64,000 bases of DNA from Epilithonimonas zeae (GTDB lineage: Bacteria; Bacteroidota; Bacteroidia; Flavobacteriales; Weeksellaceae), in contig NZ_FSRK01000002.1 in the NCBI RefSeq assembly GCF_900141765.1, positions 496,001 through 560,000 on the forward strand. The letters run 5' to 3'. The translations under genes and the position numbers were made by a program. Under the pieces are notes generated by a model. The model saw only the letters and a program-made list of their open reading frames with translations. It was not told the origin of the DNA and did not search any database. How positions within the stretch are numbered: position 1 is the stretch's first letter; each line of letters opens with the position of its first letter. This document shows positions 25,595 through 35,321 of the stretch, in pieces.

Positions 25595-26707
25595 TTTGAC
25601 TATAGTTCGGATTGCTTTTTCAATTTCTTCGATGTGTTTTTTCATCGAAAAATTTTCGAGAATAAATTGTCTGCCATTTTGCCCAAATTCTTCGATAAGT
25701 TCCGGAGAACGCAAAAGTTCTTCCATTCTATTTCCCATTTCTTCCCAGTCATTTTCATCCACAAGATAACCGGTTTTTCCATCGATTACTGTATCAACAA
25801 TCCCTCCGTGTTTTGTTGAAACTATCGGAAGTCCTGCTGCAGAAGCCTCCAATATTGCTACTGGTGTACCTTCTGCATCCCCAATAGAAGTTGTGACAGA
25901 GTGCTGGATAAAGATGGCACTTTTGGAAAGCAAATTAATTTGTTCTTCAGGTGAAATCCAACCTACAAATTCTACTGAATCCTGAATACTCAGTTGATCA
26001 ACGAGATTTTTTGTGTCTTCAAAAAGTTCACCGTCACCAGCAAAAGTAAGTTTTGCATTAGGGAAGTTTTTTAAAACTTTATGAAATGCTTTAATTGTTG
26101 AAAGGGGAGACTTCATCTCTGCAAATCTACCTATCGCAATGAATCTTTTCGATGAATAATCTGGATTGATCTCGAAAAACTCATCTCTAGCACCAAGAGG
26201 AGAGAATATAATTTGACTGTCTAAGAAGCCAACATTCTTCAGCTTAGGAATCATATTTTTTGCAACGGGTACAACAATAGATTTATAGTTGGCCAATTTT
26301 CTATATTCCTGGTGGTTTTTTTCTACAACTGCATCCTGATGGATTTCATATCCCAAAACATTAGCAACAATAGGAATATTCAATTCCTTACATGCTTCTC
26401 TTATTGCTGATCCGGTATTCATAAATTCAGCTAAGACACAATTTACTTTCTCTTTTTGTAGAATCTTCTTGAACCTGTTTTTGATCAACTTATCCAGTTT
26501 TGTCTGATTTTTTAGTGATAACAAGGAATACCAATATCTAAGAATTTTTTGTTGTTTCTGAGATGTCCCCATATAAAAATAAGGAATAAAACCTCCGAAA
26601 AGCACTATTTTTGCAAAAGGTAAATATTCTATATAATTTCTGCTAAAGGTTCCCATTGGTTTCAATCTCCCGTTTGTTGCAATGGCAATTTTTATTCTCT
26701 TATCCAT
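25589..26707 (-). CDS. Glycosyltransferase family 4
   Basis: A 372-residue GT4 protein. The donor half shows FIAIGRFAEMKSPLSTIKAF, LTFAGDGELF and a long EX7E region, GDAEGTPVAILEASAAGLPIV; the N-terminal half has IPIVANVLGYEI. No membrane helix is apparent. Its start codon overlaps the stop of the upstream GT2 gene by one base (TAATG), so the pair is coupled. The sugar substrate cannot be read from sequence. Confidence 0.9.
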   Translation of the reverse strand: MDKRIKIAIATNGRLKPMGTFSRNYIEYLPFAKIVLFGGFIPYFYMGTSQKQQKILRYWYSLLSLKNQTKLDKLIKNRFKKILQKEKVNCVLAEFMNTGSAIREACKELNIPIVANVLGYEIHQDAVVEKNHQEYRKLANYKSIVVPVAKNMIPKLKNVGFLDSQIIFSPLGARDEFFEINPDYSSKRFIAIGRFAEMKSPLSTIKAFHKVLKNFPNAKLTFAGDGELFEDTKNLVDQLSIQDSVEFVGWISPEEQINLLSKSAIFIQHSVTTSIGDAEGTPVAILEASAAGLPIVSTKHGGIVDTVIDGKTGYLVDENDWEEMGNRMEELLRSPELIEEFGQNGRQFILENFSMKKHIEEIEKAIRTIVKL

Positions 26708-27588
26708 TAGAAAAATTTGCGTTTATAATAAATGAAACTCTCTTTTAATGAAAAAAGGATATTGAAAAAATAGTTTTCTCTTTTCAGCAATTCTTCCAGT
26801 TTTTTTTTGTTATTATAGATTTGATTTTCAAGATTATTTAAAACATTATTCCTTTCGGAAAAATATTCTGTTAACAAGAATAACATTTCATTTGTAGTTT
26901 CTAGCTGTTTTGTTTTGGAAAGAGATGACTGTATCCCAACACCTTCTCTATAAACTGCAAAAATATTTGGGAAATAAATAATATTACCTTTTTCTGCCAA
27001 TAGCATCCATAGTGGATAATCACCAATTTTAGAAGTCATTACTGTGGTATCATAGTGAACTAGATTATTTCTAAATACTACACTCGGTGTATTGATATAA
27101 TTAATCTTTGAAAGGTTTTCTATATTACTAATGGTTACTTCATTTTTACCTTCATGATGAGGTAATATGATTTCTTCATCATTCCTAAGGTATTTCACCC
27201 TATGATATGAAAGAGAGATTTCCGGATTTTTTTCTAAAAAATCAACTTGAAACTGTAACTTATTACTATCTATCCAATAGTCATCTCCCTCACATACGGC
27301 GATATATTTTCCTTTTGCTTTATTCAAAGAATCTTGAAAATTAAGAATAGGACCAAGGTTTTCTATATGCTTTATATATTTTACAGAAATATTGGCTGGA
27401 GCAGATGGAACTATTCTATTAATAATTTCATCGGTATTATCTGGTGAGGCATCATTAGAAATAATCAATTCTACAGGAAAATTGGTTTTTTGCAAAAAAA
27501 CACCTTCAATTGCTTTGGAAATATAACGTTCTTGGCCATAAGTAATCATTATGACACTAAGCATTGGTGAATTATTTTTCATGGGCAA
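26707..27588 (-). CDS. Glycosyltransferase family 2
   Basis: A GT2 protein of up to 293 residues. SVIMITYGQERYISKAIEGV opens the domain, NDASPDNTDEII binds nucleotide, and CEGDDYW carries the acidic metal site. Starts at 27588, 27582 and 27567 are all possible; the first two overlap the upstream acyltransferase stop (27572) and the third leaves a 4-base gap. The C-terminal region is lysine- and asparagine-rich. Base composition looks more AT-rich than in the flanking housekeeping genes. Confidence 0.88.
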   Translation of the reverse strand: MPMKNNSPMLSVIMITYGQERYISKAIEGVFLQKTNFPVELIISNDASPDNTDEIINRIVPSAPANISVKYIKHIENLGPILNFQDSLNKAKGKYIAVCEGDDYWIDSNKLQFQVDFLEKNPEISLSYHRVKYLRNDEEIILPHHEGKNEVTISNIENLSKINYINTPSVVFRNNLVHYDTTVMTSKIGDYPLWMLLAEKGNIIYFPNIFAVYREGVGIQSSLSKTKQLETTNEMLFLLTEYFSERNNVLNNLENQIYNNKKKLEELLKRENYFFNILFSLKESFIYYKRKFF

Positions 27589-28117
27589 TAGTAGATAACT
27601 CGATTATATTTTTGATTATCATATTAGCCGGAATATCTTTATGAATAAGGCAACCTGCACCAATAATACAGTTATCACCAATCGTAACACCTTTCAGAAC
27701 TGTGACATTACTCCCCAACCAACAGTTCTTACCGATTTTTATAGGAGAAGATTTGAATTTGCGATGTTCAACAACTTTCCCATTATATTCGTGGTTGTGA
27801 TCGTAGAGTTTTACGCCTTCGCCAAACAAAGTGTTTTCCCCGATTTCTATTCTTTCTATAGCATTAATAGAACAATAATTATTCATAAAAACATTCTCTT
27901 CCAGAATAACTGTCGCGTTTTCTCCCAATACAAAATTGCAATAGTTTCTAAGATTAACCCGACTGCCAATCAACAAAGAAGCAGACGGATGAATAGAAAA
28001 ATGAGAATAATTCCCAATTCTGAATGCGTTCCCAATTTTGGAATTTTTGTTTTTTCGGACGACCTCGAGAGAATTCTCTTTCAGTATTTTAAAAATAATT
28101 TTGGAAAATAAGCCCAT
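27572..28117 (-). CDS. Hexapeptide-repeat acyltransferase
   Basis: A 181-residue left-handed beta-helix acyltransferase. It has stacked hexapeptides (IGENTLFGEGVKLYDHNHEY, IGKNCWLGSNVTVLKGVTIG), the YDHNH segment likely to hold the catalytic histidine, and the closing IIGAGCLIHKDIPANMI. It is probably a sugar O-acetyltransferase related to WcaF/WbbJ. It is the first gene of a three-gene unit with two glycosyltransferases and is divergent from the GT2 at 28203. Confidence 0.85.
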   Translation of the reverse strand: MGLFSKIIFKILKENSLEVVRKNKNSKIGNAFRIGNYSHFSIHPSASLLIGSRVNLRNYCNFVLGENATVILEENVFMNNYCSINAIERIEIGENTLFGEGVKLYDHNHEYNGKVVEHRKFKSSPIKIGKNCWLGSNVTVLKGVTIGDNCIIGAGCLIHKDIPANMIIKNIIELSTIAHEK

Positions 28118-28133
28118 TGTGTTTCTATTAATG

Positions 28134-28172
28134 CAAAGATACTGTTATGCCAGATTTTTATTTCTATTTTTG
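28134..28172. promoter_or_regulatory. Divergent promoter boxes between acyltransferase and GT2
   Basis: Minus-strand TATCTTTG (28141-28134) lies 16 bases before the acyltransferase start, and plus-strand TATTTTTG (28165-28172) lies 30 bases before the GT2 ATG. Confidence 0.5.
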
Positions 28173-28202
28173 CCTAAATTTAATAAAATTAAAATACACC
28201 TG

Positions 28203-29198
28203 ATGAGTCCGCTTGTTACAATCGTAATTCCTGTCTATAAAGTTGAACAATTCATTGAAAGATGTTTGCAGTCGGTTGTTAATCAGACCTACAAAAGTAT
28301 TGAATGCATCTTGGTGAATGATGTAACACCAGATTCGTCTATGGAAATTGCTGAGAGATTTATTCAGAGAAATCCGGATTATGATTTTATTATTTTCAAT
28401 CAGCCAACCAACCAAGGTTTATCTATGGCTAGAAATGCGGGAATAGATCTGGCAAAAGGAAAGTATATTTATTTTCTGGATAGTGATGACGAGATCACAG
28501 ATTATGCGATTGAACATCTTGTAAAGCTTGCAGAAGAAACCAATGCAGAAATGGTTTTGGGACAAAGTGTCTGTATCAATGAAGAAGAAAACTGGAAAAG
28601 AAATTATTTCCCAATCGAATCTAAAATAGATATTCTGGAGGGTAACAAAGAAATTGTCTGGAACTTTGTGAAAGGACAATATCCTGTAATGGCTTGTGAT
28701 AAGCTTGTAAGAATGGATTTTTTAATGAAACATCAATTGTATTTTGTGAAAGATCTCTTTTCTCAGGATGTTCTTTGGAGTTTCCAGAGTATGCTGAAGT
28801 TTGAAAAAATTGCGTTCCTTAGAGAGAATACTTATCTATATTATTTCCACGGCGCTTCAATTATTCATAATAGGGGGGAGAAGCATTTTGGGAATTGGAT
28901 TACGATTGCGTCTTATATGGACAAGGCTTATCGTGAAGAGAAAGATGCTTACAACAAGAAATTAATTTTGGAATATCTGGTTGATTTTAAAGCAACAACT
29001 TTACAAATGAATTGGAAAGCGCAGAAAAATGAAAAGCTATGGAAAAGAAGCTACAAAGCTTATAATCAAATGAAATCTTTGAGTGTTACAGATTATTTCT
29101 CTTCAAATTATTCTGCAAAACTAAAAAAGCAGGACTTATTTTATCGCCTGCCTTTGTTTGTCGGATATAACTTTTTCCGATGGAGATTTGACCGCTGA
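28203..29198 (+). CDS. Glycosyltransferase family 2
   Basis: A 331-residue GT2 enzyme starting MSPLVTIVIPVYKVEQFIERCLQ; the longer upstream reading (from 28038) would run through the neighbouring gene and promoter and is rejected. Motifs: ILVNDVTPDSSM, NQGLSMARNAGID, and the metal triad YFLDSDDEI. A conserved late segment SQDVLWSFQSML fits capsular GT2 enzymes. Its TGA stop directly abuts the stop of the convergent tviB gene with no intervening base, so no terminator fits between them. Confidence 0.92.
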   Translation: MSPLVTIVIPVYKVEQFIERCLQSVVNQTYKSIECILVNDVTPDSSMEIAERFIQRNPDYDFIIFNQPTNQGLSMARNAGIDLAKGKYIYFLDSDDEITDYAIEHLVKLAEETNAEMVLGQSVCINEEENWKRNYFPIESKIDILEGNKEIVWNFVKGQYPVMACDKLVRMDFLMKHQLYFVKDLFSQDVLWSFQSMLKFEKIAFLRENTYLYYFHGASIIHNRGEKHFGNWITIASYMDKAYREEKDAYNKKLILEYLVDFKATTLQMNWKAQKNEKLWKRSYKAYNQMKSLSVTDYFSSNYSAKLKKQDLFYRLPLFVGYNFFRWRFDR

Positions 29199-30485
29199 TT
29201 ACAGTCTTTTTACGCCATCTTCTTTTGCCAAAATTCCTTTTACATCATAAATAATTCCTTTTTCGGATAGAAGATTTTTGATGTTAAGATCTTCGAATTC
29301 TTTATGAGAAACTGCTAAAACTACAGCATCATATTTTTTGAAAGGTGTTTTTGTGGAAGTTTCCAAACCATATTCATGCTTGACTTCTTCCGGATTAGCC
29401 CAAGGATCATAAATTGAAACATTGATTCCATAATCCTCAAGATTTTTGACAACATCTACGACCTTTGTGTTTCTAACATCAGGACAATTTTCTTTGAAGG
29501 TAAAGCCTAAAACCAAAACATCAGAACCATTAACTTTTAGATCCTGCCTTAGCATTTGCTTCACCGTTTCACTGGCTACGTATTGTCCCATAGAATCATT
29601 CATTCTACGTCCAGCTAAAATAATTTCCGGATGATAACCAAATTCCTGAGCTTTCTGAGCCAAATAATAAGGATCTACACCAATACAGTGCCCACCAACT
29701 AAACCTGGTTTGAATGGTAAGAAATTCCATTTTGTGCCGGCAGCAGTTAAAACATCGTGCGTATCAATTCCCATCAAGTTGAAAATCTTTGCCAATTCGT
29801 TAACGAATGCGATGTTAATATCTCTTTGAGAATTTTCTATCACCTTAGCCGCTTCTGCAACTTTAATCGTTGGCGCCAAATGAGTTCCTGCAATAATCAC
29901 CGATTTGTAAAGATCATCTACGATTTTTCCGATTTCCGGAGTAGAGCCGGCAGTTACTTTTAATATTTTTTCAACGGTATGAAGTTTATCGCCTGGATTG
30001 ATTCTTTCCGGTGAATAACCCGCAAAGAAATCAATATTGAATTTCAATCCCGAATTTTTTTCCAACACAGGAATACACTCTTCCTCTGTTACACCAGGAT
30101 AAACTGTCGATTCATAAATTACAATGTCACCTTTTTTAAGCACTTTAGCAACTGTTTCACTGGCTTTGTAAAGTGGCGTAAGATCCGGACGATTATTTTT
30201 GTCAACAGGCGTCGGGACGGTTACAACATAAATGTTAGAATCTGCAATATCTTCAAATTTATTGGAACAGAATAATCCTGTTTCTCCAAAATTTGGATTG
30301 TTTGGAACCAATGCAGATTTCAACAAATCATCTTCGACTTCCAACGTATCATCTTTTCCTGCGTTGAGATCTGCAATTCTTTTTTCATTAATATCAAATC
30401 CTACAACAGGATATTTTGTAGAAAATAATCTTGCTAAGGGCAGACCTACATAACCAAGACCTATGATTGTAATTTTATGATTCAT
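29199..30485 (-). CDS. tviB: UDP-N-acetylglucosamine 6-dehydrogenase (TviB/WbpA-like)
   Basis: Oxidises UDP-GlcNAc (or UDP-GalNAc) to the uronate in two NAD+-dependent steps. The 428 residues show the Rossmann loop [10 protein letters not shown] at residues 9-18, the hinge region, and the catalytic cysteine Cys267 in [11 protein letters not shown]. This cysteine context and the [13 protein letters not shown] segment are typical of the UDP-HexNAc branch rather than UDP-glucose dehydrogenases. The following gene encodes a TviC-like epimerase, as in the Vi-antigen pathway. The N-acetylamino specificity is inferred from similarity. Confidence 0.88.
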   Translation of the reverse strand: MNHKITIIGLGYVGLPLARLFSTKYPVVGFDINEKRIADLNAGKDDTLEVEDDLLKSALVPNNPNFGETGLFCSNKFEDIADSNIYVVTVPTPVDKNNRPDLTPLYKASETVAKVLKKGDIVIYESTVYPGVTEEECIPVLEKNSGLKFNIDFFAGYSPERINPGDKLHTVEKILKVTAGSTPEIGKIVDDLYKSVIIAGTHLAPTIKVAEAAKVIENSQRDINIAFVNELAKIFNLMGIDTHDVLTAAGTKWNFLPFKPGLVGGHCIGVDPYYLAQKAQEFGYHPEIILAGRRMNDSMGQYVASETVKQMLRQDLKVNGSDVLVLGFTFKENCPDVRNTKVVDVVKNLEDYGINVSIYDPWANPEEVKHEYGLETSTKTPFKKYDAVVLAVSHKEFEDLNIKNLLSEKGIIYDVKGILAKEDGVKRL

Positions 30486-30489
30486 TGTT

Positions 30490-31485
30490 TTATTTAAGAT
30501 TGTTCCAGTACCATTTTACAGCTTCTTTCAAACCTTCTTTCATAGAGTGTTTTGGCTGATATTCTAATAAATTTTTTGCTTTGTCGATACTCGCAAGAGA
30601 ATGCGGAACATCACCTTTTCTATAATCGCCGTAGATAACTTCTACTTCTGCAATTTTAGGGTCGAAATCGGATAGGTATTCTTTTAGATTACTTACAAGA
30701 TCATTGAGAGTTGTTCTTTCTCCGAAAGCTGTATTGTAAACTTGATTTACAGATTCTGAGTTGTCGGAAGTTAAAGCCAAAAGATTCATCAAAATAACAT
30801 TGTCGATGTAAGTAAAATCTCTTGAGTATTCTCCACCGCCGTTGATAACAGGAGATTCGTGATTCATCAATTGCATTACGAATTTTGGAATAACAGCTGC
30901 ATAAGCGCCGTTTGGATTTTGCTTTCTTCCAAATACATTGAAATATCTCAAACCAATGGTGTCAAAATCATAAGTTCTTTTGAAAACATCAGCATATAAT
31001 TCGTTGACATATTTTGTAATCGCATAAGGCGACAATGGTTTTCCAATTTTATCTTCAACTTTTGGAAGACTTTCAGAATCGCCATAAGTTGATGAACTTG
31101 CAGCATAAACAAATCTTTTAACGTTGGCATCTCTAGCTGCTACAAGCATATTAAGAAATCCACCCACATTCACGTCATTACTTGTAATGGGGTCATTGAT
31201 TGATCTTGGAACAGAACCAAGCGCTGCTTCGTGCAATACAAAATCCTGGTTTTCACAAGCTTTTTTACAATCTTCCAAATTGCGGATATCGCCTTCAATT
31301 AATTTAAAATTCGAATGGTCTTTTATGGATTCCAGATTTTCTCTGAAACCTGTGGAGAAGTTGTCAAGGCAAGTTACATTTGCGCCTAGACTTATAAGTT
31401 CTTCACAAAGATTGGAACCAATAAAACCAGCTCCGCCTGTGACTAAAATATTTTTACTATTAAGTTTATCTTTAAAATCGTTCAT
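30490..31485 (-). CDS. tviC: UDP-N-acetylhexosamine (uronate) 4-epimerase (TviC/WbpP-like)
   Basis: A 331-residue extended SDR epimerase that interconverts gluco and galacto forms of UDP-HexNAc or its uronate. The NAD-binding motif is [12 protein letters not shown] (residues 15-26), the catalytic YxxxK is in [13 protein letters not shown], and [10 protein letters not shown] is the segment typical of the WbpP/TviC branch. It lies 4 bases upstream of tviB in the same unit; together they would give UDP-GalNAcA. Confidence 0.88.
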   Translation of the reverse strand: MNDFKDKLNSKNILVTGGAGFIGSNLCEELISLGANVTCLDNFSTGFRENLESIKDHSNFKLIEGDIRNLEDCKKACENQDFVLHEAALGSVPRSINDPITSNDVNVGGFLNMLVAARDANVKRFVYAASSSTYGDSESLPKVEDKIGKPLSPYAITKYVNELYADVFKRTYDFDTIGLRYFNVFGRKQNPNGAYAAVIPKFVMQLMNHESPVINGGGEYSRDFTYIDNVILMNLLALTSDNSESVNQVYNTAFGERTTLNDLVSNLKEYLSDFDPKIAEVEVIYGDYRKGDVPHSLASIDKAKNLLEYQPKHSMKEGLKEAVKWYWNNLK

Positions 31486-31488
31486 AGT

Positions 31489-32169
31489 TTAAGAGTAATA
31501 TTTCTCTAAGATTCGGCAAAGATAAGATTCTTTGTTATTAAGATTGTTAATTCTAAAATAATCTTCAACATCGGGAATGTTAATATCATAACCAGAGCCG
31601 TTTTTGATAAGATTAAGATGAATCTTAGTGTCGTAAAAACGTTCAATGATTTCTAATATTTCAATGATGGTATAATTTTGAACATAAGCCACATTCACTA
31701 TTTTATTGAACTCTGATTTTTCAATTAATTGAAAAGTAATGTTCTTAATATCTTCTGCATCAACTAAATTTCTTGTTGCTTTTGTATGAACATTAATCGT
31801 TTCATTATTATTGATGGAACGGATAAGATAATTCATTAATAAGTTAGGATTACCACCTTTTCCAACGGCATTACTTACTCTTAGAATCAAATATTTTTCG
31901 CAGGAACTTTTGATTAATTGTTCCATTTTGAGTTTATGAAGAACATAATCACTTCCTGTTTTGGAGGAATCGTAAACGCTACATGTTGAGAAATAAATGA
32001 ATAACTTTTTGGGGTATTCCGATATTGTTTTTCTGATGAGGTTTTCTTCTCTCAGAAATTCTTTCGGACGATCTTCTAACGAATTAGAAACTCCAGATGC
32101 AAAGAAAATAGTATTCTTATAATCATTTTCTTTGAATAAAGAAGCTATTAGACCGTTGCCTACAATCAT
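31489..32169 (-). CDS. Short SDR-type nucleotide-sugar oxidoreductase/epimerase-like protein
   Basis: A 226-residue protein with a Rossmann-like start, MIVGNGLIASLF, a variant without the full GxxGxxG. It has IYFSTCSVYDSS and the putative YxxxK in SDYVLHKLKMEQLI. Later TRNLVDAEDIKNI resembles the substrate-side segment of NAD-dependent epimerases. It is shorter than the usual 300-330 residues. The start at 32169 is chosen because the extension to 32277 adds unrelated lysine-rich sequence. It is 4 bases upstream of tviC. The reaction is unknown. Confidence 0.65.
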   Translation of the reverse strand: MIVGNGLIASLFKENDYKNTIFFASGVSNSLEDRPKEFLREENLIRKTISEYPKKLFIYFSTCSVYDSSKTGSDYVLHKLKMEQLIKSSCEKYLILRVSNAVGKGGNPNLLMNYLIRSINNNETINVHTKATRNLVDAEDIKNITFQLIEKSEFNKIVNVAYVQNYTIIEILEIIERFYDTKIHLNLIKNGSGYDINIPDVEDYFRINNLNNKESYLCRILEKYYS

Positions 32170-32624
32170 TTTGTAAAGTGTTTTTTTTGTTGAATTTGCT
32201 TTTAAGCAAGTGATTAAGATTATGATCTTAAGATATTTTGAAAATTTTTCAGAACCTCTCTCCGATAAGTGAATCAAATCTGAAAAGTAAGTTTTGTTAT
32301 AGCTAAAATATGTAAAATCTATGAAATCAATATTACAATAGTTATATTCATAATACTTTTTAAAAGTTGGGTGTTATAATCTGAAAAATTATTTGCGTTT
32401 GAATTTTTGGGAAAATTAGTTAAAATTAATTTTATTTTATTGATCCCCACAAAATTTTACAACCTTAATATGTTTTTTTACAATCTTTGTATTTATTGAA
32501 TTCTTGCCAGTTGAGTCGCTTAACAATACAATATTATTCTTTTTACTCCTGGCTTTTGTCAGCCAATACAAAGCAAAAACTAGGGGTAAAATATCGCAAA
32601 ACTAACAGAATTAAATAGCATAAA
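32170..32624. other. AT-rich intergenic gap without recognisable gene
   Basis: About 455 bases between two minus-strand genes. It is very AT-rich, has a small hairpin (tggct/agcca near 32550-32564) and a possible minus-strand -7 box (TAGTTTTG, 32604-32597), but no coding sequence I can support. It may hold a long 5' leader for the epimerase gene or decayed sequence. Confidence 0.4.
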
Positions 32625-33743
32625 TTAGTCCTCCAACACTTTTTTGATATGCTCAATGGTAACTTTATTATCCATCCATTGCAGATAATCAGATTTAACT
32701 CTTGAGGCTAATGACTGCAAAAGTTTACGATTATCATATAGACTGATAATTTGATTTTCTATTTCTCTAATATCACGATTAATGAGAAAGCCGTTTTCAG
32801 CATTTTTTATTCCCATCAATGGCAAGCCAACTTTTGTAGATATACTAGGAACTCCGGACAAGCTCGCTTCACCATACATAGATGGGCCGGAATCTGCGTC
32901 AGAAGCAATAATAATAAGATCTACATCTTTGTAAAAAGTGAATAGTTCTGTGTATGGACCAGAGAATTTGGTTTTTAATCTGATATCTCTTCCTGTTTTT
33001 TTTACATTTTCTATAGCAGGAACAATATATTCTTCAAAACCTTTCATGCTCCTCGTAGGGTTTCCTGTCCAGCCTATAGTTAGAAAATCATTTTTGCCTA
33101 CATTTTTGTTTTCAACGAAGTTTTCTTGACCATAAATACCGTAAACAAAATCAACTTTATTAGTCAATTTTTTATATCGTGGCAAAAGATTGCCACCACC
33201 CACGATGAGTCTATCATAAGGTTTAATATATTTTTTAAAAAATTCTTCCAGATTCAGTAGGTTTCTATCAATATCATTTTTTACATCATTGTTAGGACCT
33301 TCGTGAGGAAATTTGTCTGTAAAGATGCCAACAATATTTTTATCAGCAGTAAAAGGGAATTCTGCCATATACTGGAAATAATAAGCCATTTCGACTTTAA
33401 TATCAAAATTCTTTCTGGTTGTCAATTCTTTTGTAAGATCTGTTTTATATTTATAAACTTTATCATTAATATATCTCGGATAATAATATTTTGCACTTTT
33501 GTGAATGAAGTGCACAGATTCATTTTTATTGAGAAATTTAAAAAACCATAACTTAATAAGACTTTTAATATTATAAGTTATTCGGAATATTAAGCTTTTA
33601 GAATTATTTTTTTTGATGGAATAATCATCATCATAAGCTATAAAACAGTCATAATCTTTTAGTAAAAAAGGCAGCCAGGCTTTTATCATAAACTCGTATG
33701 CCCAATCTGGTCTGTCCGCAATGAAAAGCAATGTTTTTTTCAT
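32625..33743 (-). CDS. Putative GT4-like glycosyltransferase (GT-B)
   Basis: A 372-residue protein with the late GT4-like donor segment SDADSGPSMYGEASLSGVPSIST, followed by GLPLMGIKNAENGFLI. A central TIGWTGNPTRSMKGFEEYI is the usual inter-domain start. The N-terminal half (MKKTLLFIADRPDWAYE) is not a standard GT4 opening. It is AT-rich with many AAA and ATA codons. The start codon overlaps the upstream stop by one base. Substrate unknown. Confidence 0.75.
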   Translation of the reverse strand: MKKTLLFIADRPDWAYEFMIKAWLPFLLKDYDCFIAYDDDYSIKKNNSKSLIFRITYNIKSLIKLWFFKFLNKNESVHFIHKSAKYYYPRYINDKVYKYKTDLTKELTTRKNFDIKVEMAYYFQYMAEFPFTADKNIVGIFTDKFPHEGPNNDVKNDIDRNLLNLEEFFKKYIKPYDRLIVGGGNLLPRYKKLTNKVDFVYGIYGQENFVENKNVGKNDFLTIGWTGNPTRSMKGFEEYIVPAIENVKKTGRDIRLKTKFSGPYTELFTFYKDVDLIIIASDADSGPSMYGEASLSGVPSISTKVGLPLMGIKNAENGFLINRDIREIENQIISLYDNRKLLQSLASRVKSDYLQWMDNKVTIEHIKKVLED

Positions 33744-34636
33744 TATTGTAATCTTACATTATAAAATTGAGCAACGGAAGGATGGCCAACATGAAGTATA
33801 ACCTCATTTCCTAAGCCTTCATTACCACGACAAACACAAAATTCTTTTGGAAGTAAATATGGATAGTTGCCAGTTTTCCATGCTGCTTTCCACATCACAA
33901 TTGATGCACGAGAAGGTTCCTTTTCCATTATTTCACAACAATTTTGATAAAATATTTTTCCCACTTCTGATTTTTTAGAAAGAGTCATCGGCGTAATATT
34001 ACTAGTTGTTCCAAAACCTTTACTTTCATCAGTTATAGGAATTGTATCAAGAGATGTTTCGATTTCAAAATTCATACTCTGGGCGGAACTGTTTGGAACA
34101 CAGAAGCCAAATTTCTCTGTCAGATAAATCAGGCTGTAAACATTGTCATTCAAAACATACATATCAGAATCAATGGAAATTGCAATATCAGCTTCTGATT
34201 CCAGCATCCCTTTGAATTTGTAATAATCTGCCAAATGATAAAAATGTCTTTTCAGATTTTTTTTATCCTGCAGAACAGGATTTTCAATTTTTTTCAGATT
34301 GATACCTTCTATTTTCAAATCAAAATCTGAGTAAACCGTATATTTTGCATTAGGAAAATATTTTTTCAATGTGCTGAGACTTGGGTCTAATCTTAATTGC
34401 TGACTGAGATCTGCACCACCTGCGTTCACTCTTTCTTCATTAAACTCACTAAAAATGAATTCAATTGATAATCCTGATAAAAATTGATTTAGTTTTTCAT
34501 CATTGATTTTGAATGGTTTGAGGTTTGTCAAATTTTTCTCAGAAAAGTTTTGTTTTGGCAACTCTTTTTGGGTTTTCTTTCTTCCCAACAAAACAGCAGT
34601 CGCTTCTCTTACTCTCCATATTAATGTTCCTAGCAT
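33743..34636 (-). CDS. Putative GT-A glycosyltransferase with DxD motif
   Basis: A 297-residue protein without a family I can name with certainty. A DxD-type motif occurs in ADIAISIDSDMYVL (about residue 155), preceded by YYKFKGMLESEAD, which is reminiscent of GT8-like or other GT-A enzymes. A late segment, VMWKAAWKTGNYPYL, holds aromatic residues usual for acceptor loops. It stands between two other sugar-assembly genes in the same unit, which supports a transferase role by context. Confidence 0.55.
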   Translation of the reverse strand: MLGTLIWRVREATAVLLGRKKTQKELPKQNFSEKNLTNLKPFKINDEKLNQFLSGLSIEFIFSEFNEERVNAGGADLSQQLRLDPSLSTLKKYFPNAKYTVYSDFDLKIEGINLKKIENPVLQDKKNLKRHFYHLADYYKFKGMLESEADIAISIDSDMYVLNDNVYSLIYLTEKFGFCVPNSSAQSMNFEIETSLDTIPITDESKGFGTTSNITPMTLSKKSEVGKIFYQNCCEIMEKEPSRASIVMWKAAWKTGNYPYLLPKEFCVCRGNEGLGNEVILHVGHPSVAQFYNVRLQ

Positions 34637-34679
34637 TTGTAGATTTTAAAAAATAATTCAATTTCCATAATAGGAAATA

Positions 34680-35318
34680 CTAACTTTCAACACTCTTTTT
34701 AATTTTTGCAGGTACCCCGGCAGCCATCGAATTTTCCGGAACGTTATTTCTGACAACCGCTCCGGAAGCTATAACCGAATAATCTCCAATCTCCACATCA
34801 GGAAAAATAATAGCGCCAGCTCCAATTTTTACAAACTTTCCAATTTTACATCTCCCTAACAAAGTTGCGCCAGGAGAAATTTCACAAAACTCTCCAATCG
34901 TCACATCGTGAGTAATGATAGAATTATAGTAAACAATGGTTCCTCTTCCAATTTGTACATCATTGGAAATTCTTACACCTCCTAAAATATTAGAACCATC
35001 TCCAATTTCAACACCGAAGCTTCCTATTTCTGCAAAATTACTAATAGATGATATCAATGTTCCGCCAAGATTTTGGAATTTTTCAGTCAGTTGATATCGT
35101 AATTGGGGATTTCCAATTCCTATAACAAATTCAGTTGAGGTTTTTTCAAAAAGTTCTTTAGCTTCTTGTTCGCTTTTCAAAACTTTAAATTGATTGTAAA
35201 GAAAATCAGGAATATCCGAGGATACATCATCATAGAAATGTAAGTTTTCTGTTTCATCTTTTTGATGAAAAATCTCCAAAACTTCTTTGGCGAAACCTTT
35301 TGCTCCTACAATCAACAT
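34680..35318 (-). CDS. NeuD/PglD/VioB-type sugar N-acyltransferase
   Basis: A 212-residue enzyme with an N-terminal Rossmann-like subdomain (MLIVGAKGFAKEVLEI) and a C-terminal left-handed beta-helix, the layout of NeuD, PglD and VioB. The catalytic-type histidine is in SIITHDVTIGEFCEI. It lies 3 bases downstream of a VioA-like aminotransferase, so the probable job is N-acetylation of the 4-amino sugar made by that enzyme. It lacks a separate signal or membrane part. The sugar identity is inference. Confidence 0.85.
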   Translation of the reverse strand: MLIVGAKGFAKEVLEIFHQKDETENLHFYDDVSSDIPDFLYNQFKVLKSEQEAKELFEKTSTEFVIGIGNPQLRYQLTEKFQNLGGTLISSISNFAEIGSFGVEIGDGSNILGGVRISNDVQIGRGTIVYYNSIITHDVTIGEFCEISPGATLLGRCKIGKFVKIGAGAIIFPDVEIGDYSVIASGAVVRNNVPENSMAAGVPAKIKKSVES

Positions 35319-35321
35319 ATT

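Noticed and set aside
28038-28202. N-terminal extension of the GT2 gene at 28203
   Set aside because: It would run through the opposite-strand acyltransferase gene and both promoter boxes, and GT2 proteins begin at the MSPLVTIVIP segment.
29199-30485. Second UDP-glucose dehydrogenase
   Set aside because: The cysteine context [11 protein letters not shown] and the TviC-like partner fit the UDP-HexNAc class better.
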